This document shows positions 12,674 to 22,900 of a stretch of 64,000 bases of DNA, in pieces. Every line of letters starts with the position of its first letter. The stretch's first letter is position 1. The position numbers and the translations under genes were made by a program. The notes below the pieces were generated by a model. That model ran no database searches and was not told where the DNA came from. It saw only the letters and a program-made list of their open reading frames with translations. This stretch comes from Taenia hydatigena (lineage: Eukaryota > Platyhelminthes > Cestoda > Cyclophyllidea > Taeniidae): positions 1 through 64,000 of the forward strand of contig JADWOT020001562.1 of assembly GCA_036345935.2 (NCBI GenBank), given 5' to 3'.

Positions 12674-15600
12674 CTATTGATTCGCTTTGGTTAAACCATC
12701 GGGTGGTTTGCTTTCTTCTACGACTAAGTAGGCTTCGTCCTCGTAGCCGACCGGCGGAGCACCTCTGTAAGGCCGGATCTTATTGTGATGGACGGTTATT
12801 GGCTGGGTACGGAGTTCCGCATTCCGGACGAGGTAGTTCGTAGGGGAAAGGACTTTTACTACGCGGAAGGGATCTTTACTCCAAGGGTGGTAAAATTTGC
12901 GATGTGTCCCAGGTGGAGGAATTGGCCGATATATTTGGACGAGATCTCCTTCGTGGTAGGCAGTGAGTCGACTGTGCTTGTCGTAGTATTTCTTTTGTCT
13001 GGTATGAGACATTTGAAGGTGTCGGCGGGCGAGATTAAACGTCTTTCGTATCCCTTCTTTGAGACGTAGTACGTACTCCGGGGCGTTGTCGGTAGCCACT
13101 TCCTTGCGCGGGAGGAAAACGTCAGAGGGAACTCTCATTTCGCGGCCGGTGAGCATCTTGAACGGAGAGACACCGGTAGATGTGTGGACTGTAGCCCTAT
13201 AGGCAAGAAGAGCACGTCCAAGGTTTAAATCCCAATCTTCCGGTCGTGCCTCCTTCGTGAAAGCCTTCAGTAACCCTATCAAGGTTCGGTTAGTTCTTTC
13301 CACTTGTCCATTGCCCTGAGGATGGCCGGGTGTCGTGCGCGTCTTTGCGATTCCGAGGGACTTGCATAGTTCGGTAAAGAGTCGGCTTTCAAAATTAGGT
13401 CTCTGGTCGCTATGGACTGATTCAGGCACTCCGTGCTGGCAGATCCAACGATTGAAAAAGGTCGACGCGACTGTCTCGGCGTCTTGGGACTTCATGGGCT
13501 CCGCTTCAGCCACTTTCGTGAAGTAGTCAACCATAACTAAGATAGATCGCTTTCCCCTCTTAGTAAGGGGAAGGGGCCCCATGATGTCGATACCCACTCG
13601 TTCGCCCGGAAAGCCCGTAAGCATAGGCTGCAGAGGTGCCACTGCTGTGGAATGAGGGTTCTTGAACCTGCTGCAAGTAATGCAGGTTCGGCAGAAGTCG
13701 TGCACGTCTGGGGAGAGGGAGGGCCACCAATATCGTTTCACCGAGGCCTCCACCATCTTTTTCTCACCGACGTGGCCCAACTGTTCATGCAGCTCTTGGA
13801 GGGCTGTTTGTATCAGGGAGCCCGGAACAACCAAGCGTTTGGGAGACGTGGCATCTTCTTGGTACCACAAGACTTCGTCCTCCAGGGAGAGTTTGGACCA
13901 ATGCTGCCATATCTGCCTGGCTGCCTTGCTGGATGATTTCATCCCTTCCGCAGTGGGCTTGGACGAGGATGCCAGAAACCTGTCGTATACCAAGGACGTG
14001 TCGGGGTCTGTACTCTGTGTGTTACTCCAATGATGTTTAGTCGGCTCGTTTAAGAATAGGGTTCCCACTACACCGCCATGCCTTTCCACTGAGAGGGGTC
14101 TGCGGGATAAGGCGTCTGCGTTGCTATGCGAGTTTCCTTTTCTGTACTGCACAGTGAAGTCATATTGTTGCAGTTCCTCGTACCAGCGTGCAACCGAACG
14201 ATCGATCTCCTTCACAGTTTTCAACCAGGTCAGCGACTGATGGTCTGTTCTCACTATGAACTGTCTCGCTATCAGGTAGTGCTTGAAGTGTCGCACCATT
14301 GTATAGATGGCGAAGAGTTCACGTTCTGTTGCACTCTTCTGTCGCATTTTTTTGTTCAATCTGGCACTAGCGTAGGCGATGACGTGTCCCCTGCCTTCTT
14401 TGTCTCTTTGCGAAAGTACACCGCCCACGGCCACGTCGCTGGCGTCCGTGTCCAGTACGAAGGGAGGTGCGGCGGTCTCGAAGTTTGGTAAAGCCAAAAT
14501 TGGAGCGGAGCAGAGCATACGCTTTAGTTCTTTAAAGGCTTCATCATGTTCATTCTCCCACTTGAAATTTCTTTTTGCCTCCTTCTCGGTTAGCTTATGT
14601 AGGGGACTAGCAATCTTTGCAAAACCTTTCACGAAGCGCCTATAGTAGTTTGCCAAACCGAGGAAACTGCGAAGTTCCGTCTGATTAGTTGGTGTTGGCC
14701 AGGTTCTCACTTGTTTCGTGCGATCTTCAGTGACTGCCATCCCGTCTGACGAGACTGTGTGCCCCAGAAAGTTGACTGAACGGCAGAGAAAATGGCACTT
14801 CTTTGGATTCAAGGTCAAACCTGCCTCTTGCAGACGGTCTAGGACTAGTTTAAGGTTGGCGTTGTGCTCGCGAATGTCTCCCCCGAAAACGAGAACGTCA
14901 TCTAAGTAGATTATGCAATGCTTCGGGAAAAGCCCAATCAGTGCGATCTGCATCAGGCGCTGGAATGTGGCTGCGGCATTGCAGAGTCCGAACGGCATGG
15001 TCTGGAATTCATAAAGTCCGTTGGGTACTATGAAAGCCGTCTTCTCTCTATCTTTTTCCGCCACTTCTACTTGCCAGTATCCCGATTTTAAGTCTAGGGT
15101 GGAGAACCACTTCGATCCATGCAAAGCGTCCAAGGAGTCGTTGATGTGAGGTAGGGGAAAGGCGTCCTTCTTGGTTACGGCGTTTAACTTCCTGTAATCG
15201 ATGCACAGCCGTAGACTACCGTCACTTTTCTTCACTAGTGCGATCGGAGAAGCCCATGGTGACTTGGAAGGTTTGATCACTTCGTCCTTGATCATCTCCT
15301 CCACCAGACGGTTCACCTCGTCCTGGAGAGGCGGAGGTATACGTCTGGGTGGTTGCCAAATGGGCCTGGCCTCGCCAGTGTCGATCGTGTGTTTGACCAT
15401 CCTTGTTCGCCCGAGTTTTGTTCCTTGCCATGAGAACATCCTTGGATACTTGCTAAGCAAGGAGCGCAGCTCCTTTCTCTCGCCATCGGTGATATGCGTT
15501 AGCTGAGAGCAGAGCTCATCCAAGTTGTTGATCGGGATGGCTGCAGCTTCGAAGAGGGCGCTACAGATTGCGTCTGCGTCCTTTTTGGTCGGAGATCTGG

Positions 15601-16645
15601 CTGGGGTAGTTTTCTTATGCCGCTGGGTCACTAGTGTCCCTTCTGCGAAATTCAGGACCGCCTTGGTGTTACGAAGGAAGTCCACACCGAGTATAGCGTC
15701 CCAAACTAACTCGGGGCACATAATGAATGGGACTTGCCACGTTTCTGTCCCCAATGAGACTTTTAGTGACGTCTCTCCTTTTACTTTCATCTTTCTCCCC
15801 TCTCCTGAGAGAAGTTTTGCGAAGGAGGGACCCGTGCGGAACTTTTTGTGGAGATCAGGGAACGCTTGAGGGTTCACTAATGACTTAGCTGCGCCTGAGT
15901 CAAGAAGGAAACTGCAGGGGCGTCCCTCTAGCTTGCCGGAGACTCGCATAAAGGGAAGGAAACCACGGGGTGATAAGCAGGATAGGGAATAATGCTGTTC
16001 ACCTTCCTTTGGGGGACGGAGCGGAGGGGTCCACCGCGGACGTGTGGAACTTGGTCGTCGGTGGGTTGTGTGGAGCGACGAAGTCAGGGGGAGTTCCTGA
16101 CGTTTCCTCGTGGCTGCATCGACCAGCTGGCTGAGGTCGCTGGTCTTCAGGGCCTGAAGTTTCGCGGCGATAGATGGAGGACGAACGCCGGCTTTGAACT
16201 GGACAGCCACCCATCTTCTCACCTTGTTAGGTGGGCATCCCCTGAAAGCCCGTTCAGCGAGGATTTGCAGTGCTCCCGCGAAGTCCTCGTCGCTTTCGCC
16301 CGACTTTTGCTCGCGGAGAAAGAACTCCCTAGCAAGCGACTCCTCTCGTTGGTCGATGACGAGCTGGGCCAGAATTTCGCAGCACTCGTCTAGATCGGAG
16401 TCGGGTGAGACCCCGGCATCAACCGCTGCGGAGAACAGCTCTCGCGGAAGAGCGTGTAGGATCAGCGGAATCCTCTGCCGCTGGGGAAACAAGTGGATGC
16501 TAAACCTAACGGTTTTCATCCAATCTCCGAAATTCATCCCTTCCTTGAAATGGGGAAGGTCCGCCAACGCTGCCACCAGTGTAGAGGGTTCCTCCTCCCC
16601 CTCCTGGTTACCCTTGCCAGCAGAAGTCTGAGTGCGTTTGGACAT
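12674..16645 (-). CDS. Gag-Pol polyprotein (single 1323-aa frame)
   Basis: Domain order is gag-protease-RT-RNase H-integrase, diagnostic for Ty3/Gypsy. Residues 1-185 are gag-like (helical capsid part) but no CCHC zinc knuckle is present. Protease active site is DSGA at 249-252. RT has DLKSGYWQV (518-526), MPFGLCNAAATF and YLDD (580-583). RNase H has DTDASD (732-737), E775 and RTDH (799-802). Integrase has an HHCC zinc finger (H953/H958, C985/C988) and the catalytic triad D1020, D1080, E1116 with 35 residues between the last two. The tail lacks an obvious chromodomain. Gag and pol are fused with no frameshift. Residues 1-22 lie inside the 5' LTR; the next Met is residue 37, an alternative start. 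All catalytic residues expected are intact. Confidence 0.95.
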   Translation of the reverse strand: MSKRTQTSAGKGNQEGEEEPSTLVAALADLPHFKEGMNFGDWMKTVRFSIHLFPQRQRIPLILHALPRELFSAAVDAGVSPDSDLDECCEILAQLVIDQREESLAREFFLREQKSGESDEDFAGALQILAERAFRGCPPNKVRRWVAVQFKAGVRPPSIAAKLQALKTSDLSQLVDAATRKRQELPLTSSLHTTHRRPSSTRPRWTPPLRPPKEGEQHYSLSCLSPRGFLPFMRVSGKLEGRPCSFLLDSGAAKSLVNPQAFPDLHKKFRTGPSFAKLLSGEGRKMKVKGETSLKVSLGTETWQVPFIMCPELVWDAILGVDFLRNTKAVLNFAEGTLVTQRHKKTTPARSPTKKDADAICSALFEAAAIPINNLDELCSQLTHITDGERKELRSLLSKYPRMFSWQGTKLGRTRMVKHTIDTGEARPIWQPPRRIPPPLQDEVNRLVEEMIKDEVIKPSKSPWASPIALVKKSDGSLRLCIDYRKLNAVTKKDAFPLPHINDSLDALHGSKWFSTLDLKSGYWQVEVAEKDREKTAFIVPNGLYEFQTMPFGLCNAAATFQRLMQIALIGLFPKHCIIYLDDVLVFGGDIREHNANLKLVLDRLQEAGLTLNPKKCHFLCRSVNFLGHTVSSDGMAVTEDRTKQVRTWPTPTNQTELRSFLGLANYYRRFVKGFAKIASPLHKLTEKEAKRNFKWENEHDEAFKELKRMLCSAPILALPNFETAAPPFVLDTDASDVAVGGVLSQRDKEGRGHVIAYASARLNKKMRQKSATERELFAIYTMVRHFKHYLIARQFIVRTDHQSLTWLKTVKEIDRSVARWYEELQQYDFTVQYRKGNSHSNADALSRRPLSVERHGGVVGTLFLNEPTKHHWSNTQSTDPDTSLVYDRFLASSSKPTAEGMKSSSKAARQIWQHWSKLSLEDEVLWYQEDATSPKRLVVPGSLIQTALQELHEQLGHVGEKKMVEASVKRYWWPSLSPDVHDFCRTCITCSRFKNPHSTAVAPLQPMLTGFPGERVGIDIMGPLPLTKRGKRSILVMVDYFTKVAEAEPMKSQDAETVASTFFNRWICQHGVPESVHSDQRPNFESRLFTELCKSLGIAKTRTTPGHPQGNGQVERTNRTLIGLLKAFTKEARPEDWDLNLGRALLAYRATVHTSTGVSPFKMLTGREMRVPSDVFLPRKEVATDNAPEYVLRLKEGIRKTFNLARRHLQMSHTRQKKYYDKHSRLTAYHEGDLVQIYRPIPPPGTHRKFYHPWSKDPFRVVKVLSPTNYLVRNAELRTQPITVHHNKIRPYRGAPPVGYEDEAYLVVEESKPPDGLTKANQ
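16558..16578 (-). other. Putative primer-binding site inside coding sequence
   Basis: One base after the 5' LTR the minus strand reads TGGTGGCAGCGTTGG. PBS sequences begin TGG because they pair with the tRNA CCA end. These bases are also codons for residues 23 onward of Gag-Pol. The tRNA was not identified. Confidence 0.55.
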
Positions 16646-16807
16646 CTTTACTGTTATAAGGGTGATAAATACAGTTAGGCGACTAATGGAGGTTCAGGCC
16701 GAGGGTCCGTCACGTTCCAAGGAGTTTCCGCGTTCCTCCGTCACGTGGTTTAAAATTGACTTCCCGCCTCTGGCCTACCAAGCACATTTAAAGAATTAAG
16801 TATTACA
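16580..16807 (-). repeat. 5' LTR of the Gypsy element
   Basis: 228 bp, TG...CA. It contains the gag-pol ATG at 16645 and codons 1-22 of the ORF up to the LTR edge. Confidence 0.93.
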
Positions 16808-16902
16808 ATATTCTCTGTAACTTTGTCTCCTCACTTTAAACAAACAGTGATTTTGATTTTATTGTTGTAATGTTTTCTTGAATGAATTTGTGTGAGCACA
16901 TA

Positions 16903-16990
16903 TGTAGCGTGCCAAGACTGCCTTGGAGGCAAAAGTCGGCATGACACCAGAGCAGAATACGTATATTCAATAAACAGACATAACAAAATA
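16903..16990 (+). repeat. Fragment of the TGTAGCG LTR-like family
   Basis: Begins TGTAGCGTGCC, then GGAGGCAAAAG and CAGAATACGTATATTCA, matching the 5' half of the copies at 17602 and 35471. The 3' half is not recognisable. End is approximate. Confidence 0.5.
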
Positions 16991-17269
16991 TTTCAGTATG
17001 ACCATATACATCGTGCAGTACAAGAGCATTCGAAATTAATTCACGTGTATACTTAAGTCCACAAGTAAATCGTACGCACAGGCGAATTATTTGTGTGATT
17101 CAGGCAAAGAATCTTGCTTTACTGCCATTGTCACTTGGTCAGCTTTTGGTGTGCAAGTATCTACTTTATATATTTGCTCCCTTATAGATGCGGTGGGCCT
17201 GGAACCGCCTCACACCGGGGCATCCTTTAATTAGTATCTTTGTATCTTTGCCAGGCGGTCTAAACTCAG

Positions 17270-17504
17270 TGTAATGCTTATGTTCTTTGAATGCCTTTGT
17301 AAGCCAGAGGTGGGAGGACAATTTTAACGCAGTCGTGAAACAGCGCGGGCACTCCCTGGAAGCCGACCCATCCTCGACATGGACTCTCCAACGTTGTTAC
17401 TCTATATCTTCCCTCAACATATAACAAAGGTGTCTAGGAGTATCCAGTCTTCCAATAGTAAGGGCGGAAGAAGGGAAAAGGATGAAAGAGAAGAACCGTC
17501 TACA
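17270..17504 (+). repeat. Old divergent solo LTR related to the Gypsy element
   Basis: 235 bp beginning TGTAATGCTTATG and ending GTCTACA. It aligns along its length with the 228-bp LTR (shared AGCCAGAGG, GTGTCTA, CAGTCTTC, AGGG blocks) but with many changes; the internal ATG is GTG here. It is flanked by perfect 5-bp direct repeats CTCAG (17265-17269 and 17505-17509), so it is a genuine insertion that lost its interior. Confidence 0.82.
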
Positions 17505-17601
17505 CTCAGGGCCATGCCAGCATAGGTTCAGTATTTCCTGTTCTACGACAAGACATATTCTGCCCAAGCCGTGTTTTCCTTTGTCTACAGAGAAGTCTCG
17601 G

Positions 17602-17778
17602 TGTAGCGTTCCGAAGCTCCCTTGAAGGCAAAAGAAGGCAAGATATATGTATATGTTCAACAGACAGAAGAAAATGTGCTGGTGGTATGGCCCGGAGGCC
17701 AGCCCGTGCGGCTAGAGCAATATGGCCACCTCTCTGACCCTGACCAAAACCGGCAGTCCAAACAAACAAAGTACTGCA
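17602..17778 (+). repeat. TGTAGCG LTR-like family, full copy
   Basis: 177 bp from TGTAGCG to TACTGCA with the family blocks CTCCCTTGAAGGCAAAAGAAGG, GGCCAGCCC, GACCCTGACC and CAAACAAAGTACT. Flanks CTCGG and CTTGG agree at 4 of 5 positions, compatible with an aged 5-bp target duplication. Confidence 0.7.
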
Positions 17779-18576
17779 CTTGGGACGCTACAATGCTTTA
17801 AATAATGAAATCTATCTAAATATGTGATAGTAAACTGTGTGAAGACGTAAGTGTGGGAACTCATTTTAGGTAGCCAGGTGACGTAGAAGAAGCGCAGGAA
17901 TTTCCTTAAGCATCCATTCCACGTTTCATATTTCATATTTTTCGAATTCACCAGGGAATGCACCTCCTTTTCTTTTCACTCACGTTAAATAAACACTAGA
18001 TTTCACATATGAGCAGTACAATTCCATAAAAAACTTTTTTGAATCGTGCTTTAGCAATATCGACAGTTAGACTATCTCCAAAGAAATTTCGAGCAATCAT
18101 TCTTAATCTTCCAAAAAAATTGCTAGTTCTCCGTCTGAAGTTTATTGCAGTGGGGTCTCGATCAACCTTTGCTTTATAATCGTTCAGGTACATAACATAA
18201 TTTTTAAAACAAATGCAATTAACGTTTCCCTGCCTCACCACTTTGACGAATTTTGCTCCAAACGCACTGCAACGATACTTGACGCTAATTTTCATGCACA
18301 ATTCTTCAAATTCATCGTTTTTTCGACCCAGCATGCAAAATGCGTTTCTTGCGAGACACCCGAATCCAGCTATTTTCACGCGACCGTGCACACACACGTA
18401 CGCACGCACACCTGTGCCAACCAATGAGAGGAGAGCTGCGCGCCTGCGATCAGCTACCAATCGGAGCTCGAGCAAAATCAATGCCCCTTCCAAAGGCGCA
18501 GGAAGGCGGGCGAGCGGGCGGGCGGGCGAGGGTGAGCGAGAGAGCGATGTGGAGAAAATTTTCACCCAAGTAAGGG
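17779..18576. other. Non-coding region with GC-rich upstream island
   Basis: Left part is AT-rich. 18380-18560 is GC- and CpG-rich (repeated GGGCG, a short CA/CG-rich tract) and sits directly before the transposase-derived ORF, so it may be its promoter. A long antisense open frame (18808-17996) runs through it but shows no family features. Confidence 0.4.
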
Positions 18577-19913
18577 ATGAAAGAGGAACTTGTGCCTCCT
18601 CCGCCTCCTCTTCCTCCTCCTCAGATGACCACCACTCGGAGGTACCCCAAGTGCGTGAGAGAGGAGATTGTGAGTTGGGCCAGAGAGGGCAAGAATTGGT
18701 CCCAGAGGGCGAAAGAACTTGGTATTCGACACCAATCCGCCTACTATTGGGTTTCCTCTGCTCACAAAAGGCCAATACAGAGAGCAAAACCAAAATCCAA
18801 GAAGCCACGCGAGCGATCCATGCCGGGTCAGATGAATTCCAAGGTGGTGGAGTTCGTGTGTAGTCTCTATGAGGCGGATCCGAAGATCACACTGGCTCAG
18901 ATATGTCTGCGGTTGCAAGGCGAGATGTCAGTGACAGTTGCCCAGTCAACTGCTCACAAGTACCTTCGGGGCATGGTGTTCACACGCAGCAGACTTCCTC
19001 CACCCGACTATACCTCTATGGAAGCTAAGGAGGAGACACGAAAATACATCTCTGCCATCTCCAACTATATGCAACAGGGAAAGGAAATTATTTGGCTCGG
19101 TGAGCACCTTATTGAGATGGAAGTTGACGACTTTTGCAAAAAAATCCGTGCAACAACTCTCGTAAGATACACCACTTGGACTTTTCGTATAACATATCAA
19201 TTATTTATTAATTTGGCATACAAGAAACGCATAAAGCATTGATTTGCTCATTAGCCGGACCTGACATCAAATGTGTTCCTCTAAGTGGAAGTTATAAAGT
19301 GGTTGCGTTCATAATGCCTCTAGGTGGAACAGTTTTCAACCTCCACACACGCAAATCCGTCTCGCGGTTGCAAGAACTGCACATTCACAGTTTAGCAGCA
19401 ATTTCATCCAACCTTGGCCTCCTCCACGCCTCCTTCAAACGCGGTCCATACACCAAACACGACCAGGAGGTCTGGATTTACCAACATCTGCAACCTGAGC
19501 TACTGACAGATGCGGTGCTTGTTTCCGACGCCTTCGAAAATACTAACGCCTCCACCGTAGCACCAGTGCCGAGACGCTTGCGACTGGCACCTCTGCATAC
19601 CGACCGTCTTAACCCCTGCGAAGCTTATTGGACTAAGGTCACGGAGAGGGTGAAGACTCGTCTGCTCTCCGGTGACGCTCATTTACCCGCTGGCAGTGCA
19701 ACGGATGAGAACCAACGATTGGGATGTCTAGAGCAACTCCTTACTGACGCCATGGCAACCGTAGCTGTTTCCAATGGCAGCAGCGAAGTGGATTGTGATG
19801 GAGAGGAGGTGGCGGAGGAGGTGGATGTGTGTGATAAGGCTGTCCGTGACTCCACCAAAAGCCTCGCCGAAATCCTTCAACTTGTCACAGGGCTTAAAGT
19901 TGAACAATCCTGA
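18577..19913 (+). CDS. Transposase-derived (Tc1/mariner-like) protein, catalytically degenerate
   Basis: First part 18577-19161: a Pro-rich leader, then helix-turn-helix REEIVSWAREGKNWSQRAKELGI (residues about 28-50), a second HTH-like DPKITLAQICLRL...STAHKYL (101-130), and GKEIIWLGEH (168-177), where active elements have a D-E pair; the catalytic Asp is Gly here. A good donor (gtaaga, 19162) follows. Second part about 19255-19913 carries PLGGTVFNL, VLVSDAFENTNAS (second Asp region) and RLNPCEAYWTKV (Glu region), then an acidic tail. The parts clearly belong to one DDE-type gene, but the acceptors near 19224, 19236 and 19254 all need phase 1 while the donor gives phase 0. The junction is therefore unresolved, or a frameshift exists. 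No terminal inverted repeats seen. Domesticated gene or dying transposon. Confidence 0.6.
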
Positions 19914-22900
19914 CACCTTCATTCGACTCCCATGTACATACATTATTTACACTTCAATAAGTCACGTAATTTCGTACAAATCTACGCGTCCTTTCGTCTG
20001 TCGTGAAATACTTCGTCCTGAGAAGAACCACTCATAGACACTTCAATGTACAAATGTGAGACAGAAATAATGGCATTCTCTATTCACATATCATTATTTT
20101 TTGGGGCAGAAGAAGAAATTGCAAGAATAGGATGGTTCAGGTCAGAGAATGTCAAACAGCAAAGTGATAGGAGGGATGAAAGTGTATATTTGGGTGCAGT
20201 AAGAGGTCGTTTGAAGGTACATTGCTAGGCGGAGAGTAAAAAAGACTGTTTAGCTGTATCGCGAATTCTGCCCTCTTCCTTTAAAGAAATGTTCTCGTGG
20301 TCATTCCATCCTATTCGGCGACCACTTGCACTTGAGTTCTGGTGTTTATTTTGGCCACAATCCCTGCCTTCAGCTGTCATTGCACAGAACTCGAAAGACG
20401 GAAATTGTGGAGGCCAGATGGCGCTCCAACCATTCCTAGCTGTGAAGAAAAGGCTTGACAATCAGCCACGAAAGCCACGATAGTTGCTCGATTGAAACAA
20501 GTTCCTTTAAGACTGCCGCTAATGCTGTAGGAGCTCAAGCATTATTTTAACATGCAATACGCCATGGCATTATAGGGGGGAGATTTAGGAAACGGTTAGA
20601 CAGCAATTAACACGACTAAAGTAGGACGTAATCAAAGCGGAGACTAAAAAACTCTGGTTGCGAAAAAAACCATTAAACAAATTGCCAAGGCAACCTAAAT
20701 ACTTTCAAACAAGAAAAGCAATAGAGACGAGAGACTTAAACACCTCTTAAACCGCTGTTTAAATGCGCACATCTGGTTATCTTTTTCCGTCTTTCCCTCA
20801 TTCAGAGCGCCGTACTTGATCCAGTCTTCTTTTATTTAGATAAATAAAATAAATAAGCAGAGCAACAATTGGGACCAACAGTTAAAGAATTCGAACGTTG
20901 CAATTTGGTTGCGCCGGCACTTAAGGCTCCACGATTGTACTTCTGCTGGACGACATGGCCACCGGTCCTTGCTAATAGCCCCTCATTGGGAAGGTTTGGC
21001 ACGCTGGCCAACGTGTTGACTTGTGCTTTGCATTGACCTGTGCAGGGATGCTAAATCCCAACAAATTGCTCAATCTTGTTTCAAAAATCACATAATAACT
21101 TTGTAAGACTTGATGTGACATTAGATTAAATAAGCGACAAGTGAGGTATCAATGGAGGACTTGGTTCACTTTATAGTGACTGCTTCACTTGTGTTTTGAG
21201 TTCTTTAAAAACACAGAACAGAGAGCGGTAATCTGAAAACTATGCCAATCAAACCCATTTTTGTGTGAAGTTAAGAAAAATGTTTTTGCTGTGCTTTTCG
21301 CCTTGTTGTTTTAACCAGCCAATCTAAGTTGACGGAGTCAGTTGATTAACCTTTACATCGGTTGCGCCTTCTCTAAAAATACATCTGCTGACTGCAAGGA
21401 GGATTTTAATTAAAATTGGTAAAACTGGAGAAAAATGGCATCTTGCTTTTCGACTTTTACAATTAATATCACTTACGATTCAAAATTGTTCCGTGAATTA
21501 GCATTAATCCATAAAACCAAGGTAGATAATCTATGAAAACTCCTGTCCACAAGTCATGTATTGAGTCAACTAAAGATTGTAAACCTAGTGGCAAGCATTT
21601 AACTTCAATAATTAGAATGACAAAATTTAATACATTTCAACATTATTTCACCTGTTTCATATATGTTAAGCTGCCTTGTGCTAAGCGGGAAATAAAAATG
21701 GAAAGGCTAAATTAATAGCATAAAACATAGCATCTTTTTAGTAAAATCCTAAAAGACATATTTAAACAGAGCTGTCTTTTGTCTTAAGAACTTGCCTACT
21801 GATTTTATCTTGCCCTACCTTTCTCTCATTCTTAATGTTCAGTCTTGCATGGAACCTTACCGATACGATGCTTCTTGATAAAACAAAAATCCTCTTCCAC
21901 AGAAACAACTTACACTTTTAGCCATTCTTAATAAATTTGCATGATTTTAAGCTACCGACAGAATTGTGCATTGTTATTATTGCAAGGCCTTTGATCTTTA
22001 AGCTGTTTCACCTGTATTCGTTTTCATCCTTAAGGTTGTAAAGTTACGTGGTTTATTTTGATTCCATAGAGATTTTAATTAGTTGTTTTTGTTTCGGGAA
22101 GGTTACTAGCCGAAGGATAGGATGTGCACTTCGTTGTTGATTCAGAAATCGTTGTCTCCTTTTGCAAGTAGATGACATTCTGTTAAGATGTCTCTAAGGA
22201 ATTTAATCTATCTGTCTACCTAATAAAGGTTTACAGTAGTAATGGCAACAGTTAATAGTTTTGATTTTGGTTGAGCTCCTAATTGCCACCTGGATTGGTG
22301 AATAAATTCATTAACGCTGACTCAAAATCTTCCTGCAGCTCAGCGCGTCGAAAGGGAAATTAATTGCCGCGTTAGAACGGAATGATAACTCGGTTCTTGC
22401 TGATATCTTGATTTTTCAAAGGAGAAGTTTAAAATCAAGGCCTCTTCATAAACCCTCAGATTTGCGATTGCGTCCTATCAAGATATGCTCCAAAGTAAAA
22501 CGTATCACCACCAGAAGGAAATGTCCGGGTGCAGCCTGCCATTTTTGGTCCCCTTTTTTGGCAGCAAAGCATACTCCATGAAGATGTGTAGTTTACTTAG
22601 TAAAAACAGCTTTGCAATTCAATCGCTTGCCTCCTTTACTTTCATAATGACTCCTTTTTAGCCCCACGATGGGCAATGATTGACTAGATACATGAGAAGT
22701 CCTCCGTCTAGGTAATCTGACACATCCCACACTCAAAACAATTTGTGCTGTTGGTAGCTTGTTATGCAACTTTTTACAGTAGCAAATGTTTTAACGCATT
22801 CTGCAACGCTCTTTGCATTCAAAACACTTGCACAAGTAGTAACAAATTTTCGATTATCCAACGGTGATCAATTCTACATTACCAAGAAGAAGAAGCCTTT

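Larger units (their letters stand above)
12406..16807 (-). mobile_element. Full-length Ty3/Gypsy LTR retrotransposon
   Basis: A 4.4-kb element on the minus strand bounded by two 228-bp LTRs in direct orientation (TGTAATAC...CTCTACA). It has a primer-binding-type TGG just after the 5' LTR and a purine-rich tract (AAAAGACGAGGGGG) just before the 3' LTR. I count 6 differences between the LTRs, so the insertion is recent. Flanks show ATAT at 12402-12405 and 16808-16811, a possible 4-bp target duplication; a 5-bp duplication does not fit. The single ORF has no stop or frameshift, so the copy may be active. Confidence 0.95.

Noticed and set aside
17996..18808. 270-codon minus-strand open frame opposite the transposase-derived gene
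   Set aside because: It covers a GC-rich island and the antisense of a recognisable HTH region; no domain or splice support. The part at 18320-17996 looks slightly protein-like but cannot be placed.
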